DNA from: an uncultured Clostridia bacterium
GTDB taxonomy: Bacteria; Bacillota; Clostridia; Oscillospirales; Ruminococcaceae
Length of the DNA: 45,703 nt
Assembly (NCBI GenBank): GCA_944386805.1
Contig: CALXCO010000018.1
Location: 1-45,703 of the forward strand
Direction: 5' to 3'
A program made the translations under genes and the position numbers. Below the pieces are notes generated by a model. It made no database searches and was not told the origin of the DNA. It saw only the letters and a program-made list of their open reading frames with translations. Below, one piece after another: positions 1 to 7,564 of the stretch (position 1 is its first letter; each line of letters starts with the position of its first letter).

Positions 1-75
1 TCTGCCCTTTTTCTTTATTTTACCACATCTAAAAGAAAAAGCCCAGTTTTCACTGGACTTTTTCGACAGACTGAG
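1..75. repeat. Left copy of a 75-bp terminal inverted repeat
   Basis: These bases are identical to the reverse complement of 45628-45702. Inside lies a hairpin with arms AAAGCCCAGT and ACTGGACTTT (one mismatch) flanked by A- and T-runs, so it could act as a bidirectional terminator. The exact match stops at base 75, where the flanks diverge. I see no third copy in the window. It is probably a dispersed intergenic repeat at which the assembly stopped. Confidence 0.9.
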
Positions 76-105
76 GCGGCAGTAAGCAACTGCCGCCTGT
101 TTTTG
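75..105 (+). terminator. Rho-independent terminator of an upstream gene
   Basis: Perfect stem GGCGGCAGT / ACTGCCGCC with a five-base loop, followed by TGTTTTTG. It is oriented to end a plus-strand transcript entering from outside the window, and it insulates the rubredoxin operon. Confidence 0.8.
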
Positions 106-153
106 CATATTCTGGAATAAAATATAAAATTTTTATAGATTTTCGGATAATTT

Positions 154-195
154 TGTGATGAAATCACAGAGAAAAATCGCAAAATGTGATAAAAT
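154..195 (+). promoter_or_regulatory. Crp/Fnr-like palindrome and -10 region before the rubredoxin operon
   Basis: TGTGATGAAATCACA (154-168) has six-base arms around GAA, resembling a Crp/Fnr half-site pair. A further TGTGAT half-site lies at 185-190, overlapping a possible -10 (TAAAAT). No clear -35 is visible. The regulator family is inferred from the half-site alone. Confidence 0.4.
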
Positions 196-218
196 GAGGC
201 AAAAGGAGGCGAATCAGA

Positions 219-854
219 ATGAAACAATATGTTTGCTCGATTTGCGGCTATGTCTTCGATGAGGCGAAGGGCGGCAGATGGGAAGATCTGCCCGAAAACT
301 GGAAGTGCCCGGTCTGCGGAGCGGGCAGGGACGCCTTTCGGGTGAAGGAAACCGCCGCTCCTCCTGTGAGCCGTCCGGTGCAGGCAGCGGACACGGAAAG
401 GGAACTGTCGGCTATGGAACTGAGTATTATCTGTTCCAATCTGGCAAGAGGCTGTGAAAAACAGTATATGCCGGAGGAATCGGAGAACTTTGCCCGGCTG
501 GCCGCCTTTTTCCGCTCGGCTGCACAGCCGGCGGAAAATCCCGATATCGATCAGATACTCGCGTTGATTGAACAGGACCTCTCTTCCGGGTTCCCGGAAG
601 GAAACGCCGTCTCTTCTGATCTGCCGGACAGGGGCGCATTGCGTGCGCTGACATGGAGCGAGAAGGTGACCCGGATGCAGCAGTCGCTGCTCTCCCGCTA
701 CCGGAAAGAAGGGAACAGGATGCTGCAATATACCGGCGTCTATGTGTGCAGTATCTGCGGGTTTATCTTTGTTGGGGACGCACCGCCCGAAATCTGCCCG
801 GTTTGCAAGGTGCCGTCGTGGAAATTTGAAAAGGTCGGAAGGAGGGGACAGTAA
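219..854 (+). CDS. Double-rubredoxin-domain protein
   Basis: A 211-aa soluble protein with two iron-binding domains. The N-terminal one (about 1-50) is a short-loop rubredoxin with CSICG (C6, C9) and CPVCG (C30, C33). The C-terminal one (about 172-206) is the compact rubrerythrin-type rubredoxin with C177, C180, C193 and C196. The middle (about 60-165) is helical and rich in charged residues; its size recalls a rubrerythrin helical region, but I do not see the usual ExxH iron ligands, so I leave it unassigned. The start has a strong AAAGGAGG nine bases upstream. The stop overlaps the start of the ferredoxin gene (TAATG), so the two are translationally coupled. The probable role is electron transfer in anaerobic metabolism or oxygen/peroxide detoxification; the partner enzyme is not in the window. 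Confidence 0.85.
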   Translation: MKQYVCSICGYVFDEAKGGRWEDLPENWKCPVCGAGRDAFRVKETAAPPVSRPVQAADTERELSAMELSIICSNLARGCEKQYMPEESENFARLAAFFRSAAQPAENPDIDQILALIEQDLSSGFPEGNAVSSDLPDRGALRALTWSEKVTRMQQSLLSRYRKEGNRMLQYTGVYVCSICGFIFVGDAPPEICPVCKVPSWKFEKVGRRGQ

Positions 855-1336
855 TGGGTGAAAAGTACGCTGTCAGAAATTTACGGCTCTGTACCAAGGA
901 TTGTATGTGCCTGTATGTCTGCCCCACCGGTGCCACCGATACCGAGAACAGTATCATCGATGTCAGCCGGTGCATCGGCTGCGGAGCATGTGCCGATGCC
1001 TGCCCGTCGTCCGCGATTTCGATGGTCCCGAAGGTGTACCCGCCTCAGCAGCCGAAAGACCCCGCGGTCGTCGATGCACTCCGGCGGCTGATGCTCAATA
1101 AGGCCCAGGCTGAACTGATTGCAGCCGGACTGCCCGACCCGCTCAGCGTCGCGGTCGAAAAGTCCTGCCGTCTGATGGCAGAGGACATCTGCCGTGAAGC
1201 GGGGTATATGCTGCCGCAGAGCCCCAACAGCAAGGCGTTTCTCGAATCGATTCGGGATTATCCCGGCATTCCGGCCGATGTTGTCGAGTCGCTGCTGCAA
1301 AGCATCCAGTTCTATTCCGAACCGGACAAAGAATAA
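854..1336 (+). CDS. 2[4Fe-4S] ferredoxin-type protein
   Basis: A 160-aa protein with two cysteine clusters near the N-terminus. The second is canonical (C40-x2-C43-x2-C46-x3-C50-P). The first is odd: C13-x3-C17-x1-C19-x3-C23-P rather than CxxCxxC, so its cluster may be ligated differently. Residues 60-160 are a helical tail of unknown function. The start overlaps the stop of the double-rubredoxin gene by one base, so both products are made together and probably exchange electrons. A strong terminator follows. The ferredoxin fold is clear; the exact redox partner is unknown. Confidence 0.85.
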   Translation: MGEKYAVRNLRLCTKDCMCLYVCPTGATDTENSIIDVSRCIGCGACADACPSSAISMVPKVYPPQQPKDPAVVDALRRLMLNKAQAELIAAGLPDPLSVAVEKSCRLMAEDICREAGYMLPQSPNSKAFLESIRDYPGIPADVVESLLQSIQFYSEPDKE

Positions 1337-1342
1337 TATAGC

Positions 1343-1389
1343 AAAGAGCTTCAGCAATCCTCAAAAAGGAATATCTGAAGCTCTTTTTT
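1343..1389. terminator. Bidirectional terminator
   Basis: Stem AAAGAGCTTCAG / CTGAAGCTCTTT with a 20-base loop, ending in T6 on the plus strand and preceded by A-rich sequence. It lies between the convergent ferredoxin and DUF1349 genes and can serve both. Confidence 0.85.
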
Positions 1390-1408
1390 ACGGTATCATC
1401 AAAATAGA

Positions 1409-2020
1409 TCAGATTTCCTCATCCGGAGCCTGTCCGTCATGGGCAAGCCACTTGCATTCGGTCAGTTCCAGATCGGTGAAGGTAGCCTTGAAGGACGAGT
1501 CTTCCGGGCTGCACGCAAAGATACCGAATGTGATACGGTCTTTGACATTGAACATATGGCAGATGCGCATCTGATGGAAGTGGACGCCGTCCTCCGAGTT
1601 TTCGACGCAGAAGTCGTCCTCTCTGCGGCTGAACCGGAACCACATCGACTTGATCGAGGCGTCGACGTCCGCCGATGCCCAGTCAGAGTAGCCGTTGTTG
1701 GTGACGACGGTGCCGAGGCGCTGAATCTGGTCGTTTTCGTACTCGATCGAGGCTTTAATCCAGTTGTCGCTGTCGAGGTACATCACGACGCCGCTCTGGT
1801 CAAAGCGGACCTTCGACTCAAACGTCGTCCGGACGGTGAACGAAAAATAGGCCTGATCGGTCTCCATCTGCAAGGCAGGCGCATTGTCGTTGCGAAAATG
1901 GTAGTAGGTTCTCTGCCAGAGGTCGGTATGGGGTTCGGTGATGATTTCGACCCGGTCGGGGGTGACGGTAAACTGTTTGGGCGCTCTGGTCCACTGCATT
2001 TCACTGGTATTGACTTTCAT
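1409..2020 (-). CDS. DUF1349 (concanavalin-like) domain protein
   Basis: A 203-aa cytoplasmic protein matching the DUF1349 family, which has a concanavalin-like beta-sandwich. Family-like stretches include the QTDQAYFSF-like strand region, the VMYLDSDNWIKASIEYEND core, and WFRFSRREDDFCVENSEDG near the middle. There is no signal peptide. The ribosome site CAGGAGGAATCC precedes ATG. It lies 24 bases downstream of the ROK-like regulator on the same strand, so the two share one transcript. Members of this family are often found with sugar-use genes and may bind carbohydrate. That role is inferred, and no catalytic residues are known to me. Confidence 0.8.
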   Translation of the reverse strand: MKVNTSEMQWTRAPKQFTVTPDRVEIITEPHTDLWQRTYYHFRNDNAPALQMETDQAYFSFTVRTTFESKVRFDQSGVVMYLDSDNWIKASIEYENDQIQRLGTVVTNNGYSDWASADVDASIKSMWFRFSRREDDFCVENSEDGVHFHQMRICHMFNVKDRITFGIFACSPEDSSFKATFTDLELTECKWLAHDGQAPDEEI

Positions 2021-2044
2021 GTCGGATTCCTCCTGTTGGTTTAT

Positions 2045-3034
2045 TTACAGCTGTTTGTTTTCGACTGCCCGCCAGAACATCCCGTTCAGCAGCAGCCGGT
2101 CAAAATCCGGGACGATGCGGAAGGTGGGCAGATATTTTGCCGGGATGCTTTTCTCGCAGAGCGCCGCGACCTCACCCAGCACCGCTTCATTGACCAGATC
2201 ACCCGAAAAGACCATCTCACCCGGATTGAGGAAGGTAATGACGGCTCCGGTTATTCTGGCGATGAGTTCCCGGCATCCGTCCCCGGTCATCCGCTTAGGG
2301 AGTTCATCGGGAGCGATTCCCAGCGGCATAAATCCCGCCAGTCCAGCGATTCCATTGTGACCACGGATGATACGTCCTTTGTACATCGTCACGGTGCCGG
2401 GCATCATCTGTTCGGAAAAGACGGCAAGGGTGGTAATGGCGTCCTGTGCCTGCGTTTCATGCGCATAGCCGCAGGCGATGCAGTGCAGGTCATTTTCGAT
2501 CGAGATGAGTTTGTCCGATTCAGAGCGGAGCATCCGGACAAACTGTGTCCCCTCCAGCTCTTTGATATCACAGAATGTGATTTCGTCGCCGTCGACGACG
2601 CCCGGAACCGAAACGACAATCTGGTTCATATGGGGGTAACCGTTTGCGGTGTCCTCCATCATCTTGAGGATATCCGCCGGGTTCAGGACAGAATAAGCGC
2701 TGCGATTCTGACGGATGATGTCCCCGGTTGCCGAAACCAGACTGCATTCGACTGTCTTTTGCCGGTTTCGTGCGCTCAGAATGACCAGCAGATAACATTC
2801 GTGCCGGTCGTTTACAGAATAAAGCGCCGAACCTCTCCCGACGCCGTGGAGCTCCTTTTCACTGCCGATCAACAGCACACCGCTGGCGAGCATGTCATTG
2901 AGCAGGGTATTGCAGGTCGCCACGCTTAACCCGGTGATGGACGCGATGCGCTGTTTGGTATAGGGTTTGCGGTCGAGCATCTGCTTATAGATTCTTTTTT
3001 TATTGTCCTTGCGGATATCGGCGGAAGTGGTCAT
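2045..3034 (-). CDS. ROK-like transcriptional repressor
   Basis: A 329-aa protein with an N-terminal winged helix (about 10-70; KQRIASITGLSVATCNTLL is the HTH) followed by a degenerate ASKHA/ROK sugar-kinase-like domain (about 80-325; VSVPGVVDGDEI and a GHNGIAGLAGF-like segment). The zinc cysteine cluster normal in ROK proteins is not present, so sugar sensing may differ or be lost. It is first gene of an operon with the DUF1349 gene. Its promoter is a perfect sigma-A promoter with a 10-bp-arm dyad overlapping the -10, a good place for autorepression. Start choice: AGGAGG lies 12 bases before ATG, slightly long. The effector is unknown. Confidence 0.8.
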   Translation of the reverse strand: MTTSADIRKDNKKRIYKQMLDRKPYTKQRIASITGLSVATCNTLLNDMLASGVLLIGSEKELHGVGRGSALYSVNDRHECYLLVILSARNRQKTVECSLVSATGDIIRQNRSAYSVLNPADILKMMEDTANGYPHMNQIVVSVPGVVDGDEITFCDIKELEGTQFVRMLRSESDKLISIENDLHCIACGYAHETQAQDAITTLAVFSEQMMPGTVTMYKGRIIRGHNGIAGLAGFMPLGIAPDELPKRMTGDGCRELIARITGAVITFLNPGEMVFSGDLVNEAVLGEVAALCEKSIPAKYLPTFRIVPDFDRLLLNGMFWRAVENKQL

Positions 3035-3059
3035 CCGTCCCGTTCACCTCCTGTTTGAT

Positions 3060-3091
3060 ATTATTATAACCATTATAATAATGATTGTCAA
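3060..3091 (-). promoter_or_regulatory. Consensus promoter with overlapping operator dyad for the ROK operon
   Basis: On the minus strand TTGACA (3086-3091), a 17-base spacer, then TATAAT (3063-3068). The dyad ATTATTATAA (3060-3069), CCA, TTATAATAAT (3073-3082) has perfect 10-base arms and covers the -10 and most of the spacer. A consensus promoter masked by a symmetric operator fits repression by the adjacent ROK-like protein; that assignment is inferred. Confidence 0.75.
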
Positions 3092-3131
3092 TGACAGAAA
3101 GACCCGTCATGTCAAGAAATATAGTATCTGA

Positions 3132-3464
3132 TTAAAGGCGGTGGTTGTCGCCCCATTCGCACATGCCGTCCAGAATCGGAATCAATGATTTCCCGCGTTC
3201 GGTCAGGCTGTATTCGACCTTGGGCGGAATCTGGGGGTACTCCTCGCGGTGGACCAGCTGATCGGCTTCCAGTTCCTTGAGGGTAGAGCTGAGGGTCTTA
3301 TAGGAGATATTGCCGATGTATCTTTTCATCTCGTTAAAGCGTACCACCCCGAATTCCATCAGCGTATACAGGATGGTCATTTTATATTTTCCGTTGATCA
3401 GCGACAGGGTGTAATGAAAGCCGGTCGACTGAAGGCATTCGTGTGTGATGCAGCGGTTGTTCAT
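3132..3464 (-). CDS. HxlR-family transcriptional regulator
   Basis: A 110-aa winged-helix protein. Family marks are a near N-terminal cysteine region (CITHECLQSTGF), GKYKMTILYTLMEFGVVRFNE as helix 1-2, ISYKTLSSTLKELEADQLV as the recognition region, and YSLTERGKSLIPIL in the wing. The start is the ATG at 3464, eight bases after GAAAGGAG; a longer upstream extension has no ribosome site and is not homologous. HxlR proteins act as dimers and usually control an adjacent redox or aldehyde-stress gene. No obvious divergent target lies next to it; the neighbour upstream is the LysR gene on the same strand. Confidence 0.85.
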   Translation of the reverse strand: MNNRCITHECLQSTGFHYTLSLINGKYKMTILYTLMEFGVVRFNEMKRYIGNISYKTLSSTLKELEADQLVHREEYPQIPPKVEYSLTERGKSLIPILDGMCEWGDNHRL

Positions 3465-3540
3465 GGTACACGCTCCTTTCATAAGTATTGGATACCGACG
3501 CAGATACAGGACGATTATGATTTTGTAAACTGCATACCGG

Positions 3541-4407
3541 TTACAGCTGTGCAAAATACCCGACCAGAAAGTCCTTAAATGCCCAGACCGTCGCCGGGTA
3601 ATAGCGGTGCCGGTTCCATAAAAGGTTGATATAGCGGATGCACTTGATATTCCGGACCGAAAGCAGGCGGATCGACTCGTCTTCCAGTCCCGGCCAGGTC
3701 AGCTCCGGGATAAACGCAATCCCCAGCCCCAGATGAATCATATTGCGGATGGTGGACGGGCTGTCACTCTCAAAGACGATGTTCGGGACAAACCCGCACT
3801 GCTGACAGTAATAGTCGGTGATGGACGAAAGCTCGATGCCCTTTTGCAGGCTGATAAACGGCTGGTCGCGCAGGTCGGCGAGGTTGACCGACGTCCCGGA
3901 CGAGAGGGGGTGTTTGGCGGGAAGGGCGACGAGGATATTTTCCTTGAGCAGGGTACAGCTGTCCGGGTCGGAGGAGCGGAGCAGCGAAGACTGGATGGTG
4001 AAATCGCAGTCCGGCACGCCGGTCGCGGCAGGGAACTGGCTGACCGAAAAGCGGGTGCCGGGATGAAGGGCGGTAAACGACCGGAGGATGTCGGGCAGCA
4101 GCCGGGAAGCGGCCTGAACCGACAGCGAAATCGAACAGTTCGACCCATCGTTATAATCCCTGAGTTCGGCGCGGGCGTTTTCCAGCGCAGCAAACACCTC
4201 ACGGACATATTTCAGGAAAATCTCGCCGTTTTTATTCAGCCGGATATTCTTGCCGACATGGTCGAAGAGCGGGTACCCCAGCTCTTTTTCCAGTGCATGG
4301 ACATTTTTGCTCAGTGCAGGCTGAGAGATCGAAAGTTTTTGCGCGGCTTTGGTGATATGGGACAGTTCGGCGGCAGCCATGAACTGTTCCAGCTGGTAAA
4401 GTTCCAA
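3541..4407 (-). CDS. LysR-family regulator, probably mdcR-like
   Basis: A 288-aa LTTR: HTH at about 1-60 (ITKAAQKLSISQPALSKNV) and a periplasmic-binding-protein-like effector domain at about 90-285. The start is TTG, eight bases after AGGAGG. It is divergent from the broken malonate decarboxylase locus, the usual place of the LysR activator MdcR in mdc clusters, so it was probably the malonate-responsive activator. It looks intact although its target is not, which makes it an orphan regulator unless it has other targets. The mdcR role is inference from position, so no symbol is given. Confidence 0.8.
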   Translation of the reverse strand: MELYQLEQFMAAAELSHITKAAQKLSISQPALSKNVHALEKELGYPLFDHVGKNIRLNKNGEIFLKYVREVFAALENARAELRDYNDGSNCSISLSVQAASRLLPDILRSFTALHPGTRFSVSQFPAATGVPDCDFTIQSSLLRSSDPDSCTLLKENILVALPAKHPLSSGTSVNLADLRDQPFISLQKGIELSSITDYYCQQCGFVPNIVFESDSPSTIRNMIHLGLGIAFIPELTWPGLEDESIRLLSVRNIKCIRYINLLWNRHRYYPATVWAFKDFLVGYFAQL

Positions 4408-4447
4408 TGTTTTTCCCTCCTGACGGCATCACAGATTCATAACCGGA

Positions 4448-4504
4448 ATGATATAAATATATGAAAAACTATCATTTGATAAAATAATAGAGCTATTATA
4501 TCAT
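4448..4504 (+). promoter_or_regulatory. Promoter and dyad of the mdc remnant
   Basis: TTGATA (4476-4481), 17-base spacer, TATCAT (4499-4504) forms a good plus-strand promoter. Just upstream ATGATA (4448-4453) and TATCAT (4470-4475) form an inverted pair 16 bases apart that could be the LysR-type activator site. The promoter is intact even though the genes it reads are not. Confidence 0.55.
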
Positions 4505-4556
4505 AAAGACAGAAAACCTGTCAATCTGATAGAATCGAAAGGATGTGCACAGTAGA

Positions 4557-5444
4557 ATGGCGGAGGAAAAATGGACAAAAAGAATCAGGGCAAAATCCGA
4601 ACGGATTGCCCGTGCCGCCTCTTTTTGTAACGGAAAGCGAATCCCGGCCGAAAAAATGACCGCGTTTCTCGAAGCGGTCCTGAATCCGGGTGATACGGTC
4701 ATTCTGGAAGGCGACAACCAGAAACAGGCATCTTTTCTGTCGGCAGCACTGGAGGAGTGCGACACCGACAAGGTGCATGATCTCCATATGGTCATTCCGA
4801 GTGTCTCCCGGCCGGAACATCTGAACATCTTTGAAAATGGGGTGGCATCGCTGCTCGACTTCTCCTATGCCGGAAGCCAGAGCATGCGCATTGCGCATAT
4901 GCTGGAAGACCAGACGCTGCAAATCGACGCCATTCATACCTATGTTGAGCTGTATGCACGGCTGTTTGTCGACCTGATTCCGGACGTCTGCCTGGTGGCG
5001 GCGGACGAGGCCGACGCCGAGGGCAACCTGTATACCGGCCCCAATACCGAGGAAACACCGACGCTGGTCGAGGCGACCGCCTTTAAAAACGGCATCGTCA
5101 TCGCACAGGTCAACAAGCTCCGGGACAAGGTCAGCCGGGTAGATATTCCGGGTGACTGGGTGGACTTTATCGTCGAAGCGCCGGAGCCTTACGAGATTAA
5201 GCCGCTGTTTACCCGCGACCCGCGCAACATCACCGAATTGCAGATTTTAATGGCGATGATGTGTATCAAGGGCATCTACGCAAAACATGGCGTACAGTCA
5301 TTAAACCATGGCATCGGCTTTAATACGGCGGCAATCGAGCTGCTGCTCCCGACCTATGGCGAACAGCTTGGCCTGAAAGGCAAGATTTGCAGCCACTGGG
5401 CGCTCAACCCCCATCCGACCCTGATTCCGGCGATTGAAAGCGGC
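4557..5444 (+). pseudogene. mdcA: Malonate decarboxylase alpha subunit, 3'-truncated
   Basis: The first about 296 codons are unmistakable MdcA, the acetyl-S-ACP:malonate ACP transferase subunit: VLEGDNQKQASFLS, DLHMVIPSVSRPEHL, IHTYVELYARLFVDL, GNLYTGPNTEETPTLVEA, SLNHGIGFNTAAIELL and NPHPTLIPAIESG are all family-typical. The intact subunit is about 550 aa. Similarity stops dead at IPAIESG near base 5444, and the sequence continues as mdcB in another frame, so about 250 codons of mdcA are missing. The residual frame runs into an unrelated tail to 5534. Start choice: ATG 4557 gives the family-like N-terminus; a GTG at 4545 sits too close to the GAAAGGA site. No function is expected from this fragment. 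Confidence 0.88.
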
Positions 5445-6086
5445 TGTATCACCAGCCGGAGCAGGTCTTCCCGGCAATCCGTGCGATTGGGGTCGAGGGT
5501 GAACGGGCGATGTTTGCCGCGACAAAGGGTGTGAACACCCATAAGGGCATCTTATTTTTGCTGGGGATTCTTGGAGCAGCCTGCGGCGTCTGCTATAAAC
5601 GGCAGGGCGGTTCTGGCGGCGGCTGCGGAAATAGCCGCGCCGTTCCTTGAACAGGAGCTGGCGGAGATTGCGTCCCGTACCCCCAAAACACATGGTGAAA
5701 AGCTGTATGTCCGGTATGGGATACGTGGGGTACGAGGGGAAGTGCTCAGCGGATTCCGGTCGTTATACGCAGTCGCATTCCCGGCGATGGCGGCGGCAAA
5801 ATCCCGCCAGCCTGACCAGAATGCAGCCAGATTATATGTGCTGCTCAAACTGATGGCCAGCGTGGAGGACACCAACATCCTGTCCCGGTCTGACCGGCAG
5901 ACCCTCCAGATGGTCCACCGGCTTTCAGCGCGGTTTTTGGAGGAACACCCCATTTTGAACGAACAGGCGGTCACCCAACTGCGGCAGATGAACCGGCAGT
6001 TTACCCAGTGGGGAATCAGTCCCGGCGGATGCGCGGATTTACTGGCCATCACGTTGTTTTTCGAGAAAATGCAGCAGAAAATATGA
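5445..6086 (+). pseudogene. mdcB: Triphosphoribosyl-dephospho-CoA synthase fragment (MdcB/CitG family), frameshifted
   Basis: The C-terminal three quarters of the enzyme that makes the prosthetic group precursor of malonate decarboxylase. In one frame from about 5456 comes AIRAIGVEGERAMFAATKG followed by VNTHKGILFLLGILGAA, the family core. Near 5580-5600 the frame shifts by one base, and the rest (about 5600-6086) reads THGEKLYVRYGIRGVRGE, LMASVEDTNILSR and SPGGCADLLAITLFF, the conserved end. No start codon or N-terminal 60 or so residues remain. In mdcABC order mdcB follows mdcA, so one deletion across the mdcA/mdcB boundary plus a frameshift explains the structure. No other mdc subunit gene follows. 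Confidence 0.85.
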
Positions 6087-6135
6087 AATCTCCATTTTAC
6101 TACGGAATTGTTCCATAGTAAGATGGAGATTTTTT
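6086..6135. terminator. Bidirectional terminator after the mdc remnant
   Basis: Imperfect long stem AAATCTCCATTTTACTA / TAGTAAGATGGAGATTT with T6 after it on the plus strand and A-rich bases before it. It lies between the convergent mdcB remnant and the anti-sigma-like gene. Confidence 0.85.
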
Positions 6136-6144
6136 GTCGTATGT

Positions 6145-6879
6145 TTAATATTCTATATTTTCCAAAATCGTTATTACTTCACCAACGGAAAAATTATAGC
6201 TTTCACTTCTGGTTACAATAATCGTGATGATAATATCTGATTTTGTTGCCAATATAGATATGGCTTTTTCGTGTTCAATTAATAATACCTTGTCAAATCC
6301 TGATAAAGATAAATAGGTGCATTTAGCATCTTCTGTATTTAAAGACATATTTGTATCATGATTCTGGCAAATAATTGATCCAATGGATTGGTTATTGTAA
6401 TATAATGTAAAAGATGTAAACGTAATAGATGAATCTAATCTTTGTACAGCAATTCCTTCAGGCATCCAATTAATTTTTACATTAGAAAGATCAACTTTGC
6501 TGTCATCGAGTTCAATGGATAAGTGAGTATGTGTCTGATAAACTTCTGTGAGCCAATTTACAACAACGCGATTAACGGCATCGACGCTGATTGTCAGATA
6601 GGTGAACCCGGCAATCAGCACCACCAAGAAAACCGATACCTTTTGCAGCAGATGGTACCCATGCCGTAAAATTCGCAGCCGGTGTTCCCGGCGGTAATAT
6701 TTTTCCACCCGTTTACGGGACGCCTGCGTCGGCTGCTCTTCGAATTCGCCGGCATTGAGTTTTTCAAGGTCCTCCATCGCCTCCCGTTCAAAATGGTAGC
6801 GGACCAGCGATGAAAACAGGATGTCCTCCTCATCGAAATCCAGTGCACGAAACTGGCCCAGTTCCTTTTCAGTCTTCAT
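6145..6879 (-). CDS. Putative membrane-anchored anti-sigma-like protein, DUF4367-type tail
   Basis: A 244-aa protein: a charged cytoplasmic part (about 1-85), one membrane segment (about 95-115, VSVFLVVLIAGFTYLTISV), and an outer beta-rich domain (about 125-244) resembling DUF4367. Start is ATG 6879 after AAAGGAGG, overlapping the sigma gene by 11 bases, so the two are coupled, as expected for a sigma/anti-sigma pair. The base composition changes sharply: the sigma gene and the first about 100 codons are GC-rich, while the 3' portion from about 6560 down to 6145 is AT-rich with A/T-ending codons. The outer sensory domain therefore looks recently swapped in from a low-GC donor. No ZAS zinc motif (HxxxCxxC) is present. 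The anti-sigma role is inferred from layout. Confidence 0.7.
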   Translation of the reverse strand: MKTEKELGQFRALDFDEEDILFSSLVRYHFEREAMEDLEKLNAGEFEEQPTQASRKRVEKYYRREHRLRILRHGYHLLQKVSVFLVVLIAGFTYLTISVDAVNRVVVNWLTEVYQTHTHLSIELDDSKVDLSNVKINWMPEGIAVQRLDSSITFTSFTLYYNNQSIGSIICQNHDTNMSLNTEDAKCTYLSLSGFDKVLLIEHEKAISILATKSDIIITIIVTRSESYNFSVGEVITILENIEY

Positions 6880-7462
6880 ACCGTCGGCCTCCTTTGCTGC
6901 GAAGTTGATGGAGTTGTTTGCGTGCTTTATTGCGGATGCGGCAGAGCAGGGTGTTGACACTGGACGGTTTGATATGCAGCTGCTCCGCGATTTCCCGGAA
7001 AGAAAGCTCCTCGACATACCGTAAATAGAGGACCCGCTGCTCATGTTCCGAAAACTGTTTGAACAGCTGATGGAACTCTTCCATCCTTTCTTTTTGTTCA
7101 ATCAGTTCCGGGGTATTTGCGGCGTCGTCCGCCGCAAATTCGGCCGCTGTTTCCTCCCAGTCCACCACGGGAGGATTGGACGCACAAAAATCGTTGTAAC
7201 AGCTGCGGACGACCCGCTCAATATACCGAACCAGCTGTGGCTGTTTTAAGTCGGTCAGCCGGTCGATGTAGGTGAGCAGACGCAGGTAACAATTGTGTAC
7301 CAGATCGTCGCGGTCACTGGGATTGCGTACCAGTTTGCAAACTGTGCTGCGAATGAGCGGGTAGTAGTCGGTGTACAGCATGAAAGCAAACTGCCGTTCC
7401 TGTTCGGTGAGGCTCCTGTCCGTAACCGCCCCCACCATTAAAAACATCAGCGTGATATCCAT
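6869..7462 (-). CDS. ECF-type RNA polymerase sigma factor
   Basis: A 197-aa sigma-70-family protein with region 2 (about 20-85, RNPSDRDDLVHNCYLRLLTY with the DDLVH core) and region 4 (about 130-185, LRYVEELSFREIAEQLHIKP then SSVNTLLCRIRNKARKQL). No region 1 or 3, so it is of the ECF group. The chosen start gives MDITLMFL, nine bases after AAAGG; an eight-codon longer form is possible. It overlaps the membrane protein gene downstream. The two wall-binding protein genes that follow on the same strand, upstream in transcription order, are candidate regulon members but I find no shared ECF promoter that proves it. Confidence 0.85.
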   Translation of the reverse strand: MDITLMFLMVGAVTDRSLTEQERQFAFMLYTDYYPLIRSTVCKLVRNPSDRDDLVHNCYLRLLTYIDRLTDLKQPQLVRYIERVVRSCYNDFCASNPPVVDWEETAAEFAADDAANTPELIEQKERMEEFHQLFKQFSEHEQRVLYLRYVEELSFREIAEQLHIKPSSVNTLLCRIRNKARKQLHQLRSKGGRRYED

Positions 7463-7521
7463 AACCAACAGCCTTTCTGTCATCATCAGAGGTAACCGGC
7501 GGCAATCCCCGGTTTATTGAC

Positions 7522-7554
7522 AAAAGCAGGTGAGAAGGTTTCCCACCTGCTTTT
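7522..7554 (-). terminator. Terminator of the wall-binding gene pair
   Basis: Perfect stem AAAAGCAGGTG / CACCTGCTTTT with an 11-base loop; on the minus strand it ends in TTTTGTC, just beyond the stop of the first wall-binding protein and before the sigma gene. Confidence 0.8.
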
Positions 7555-7564
7555 GCTCAGCGAA

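Noticed and set aside
1439-2929. Long plus-strand open frame of about 496 codons
   Set aside because: It lies opposite the DUF1349 and ROK-like genes, has no ribosome site, and its translation is rich in Arg/His/Asp without family features; it is a GC-driven shadow.
4557-5534. Reading the mdcA remnant as an intact 325-aa acyl-CoA transferase
   Set aside because: The last about 30 residues are frame-shifted mdcB sequence, and the family protein is about 550 aa; similarity ends at one point.
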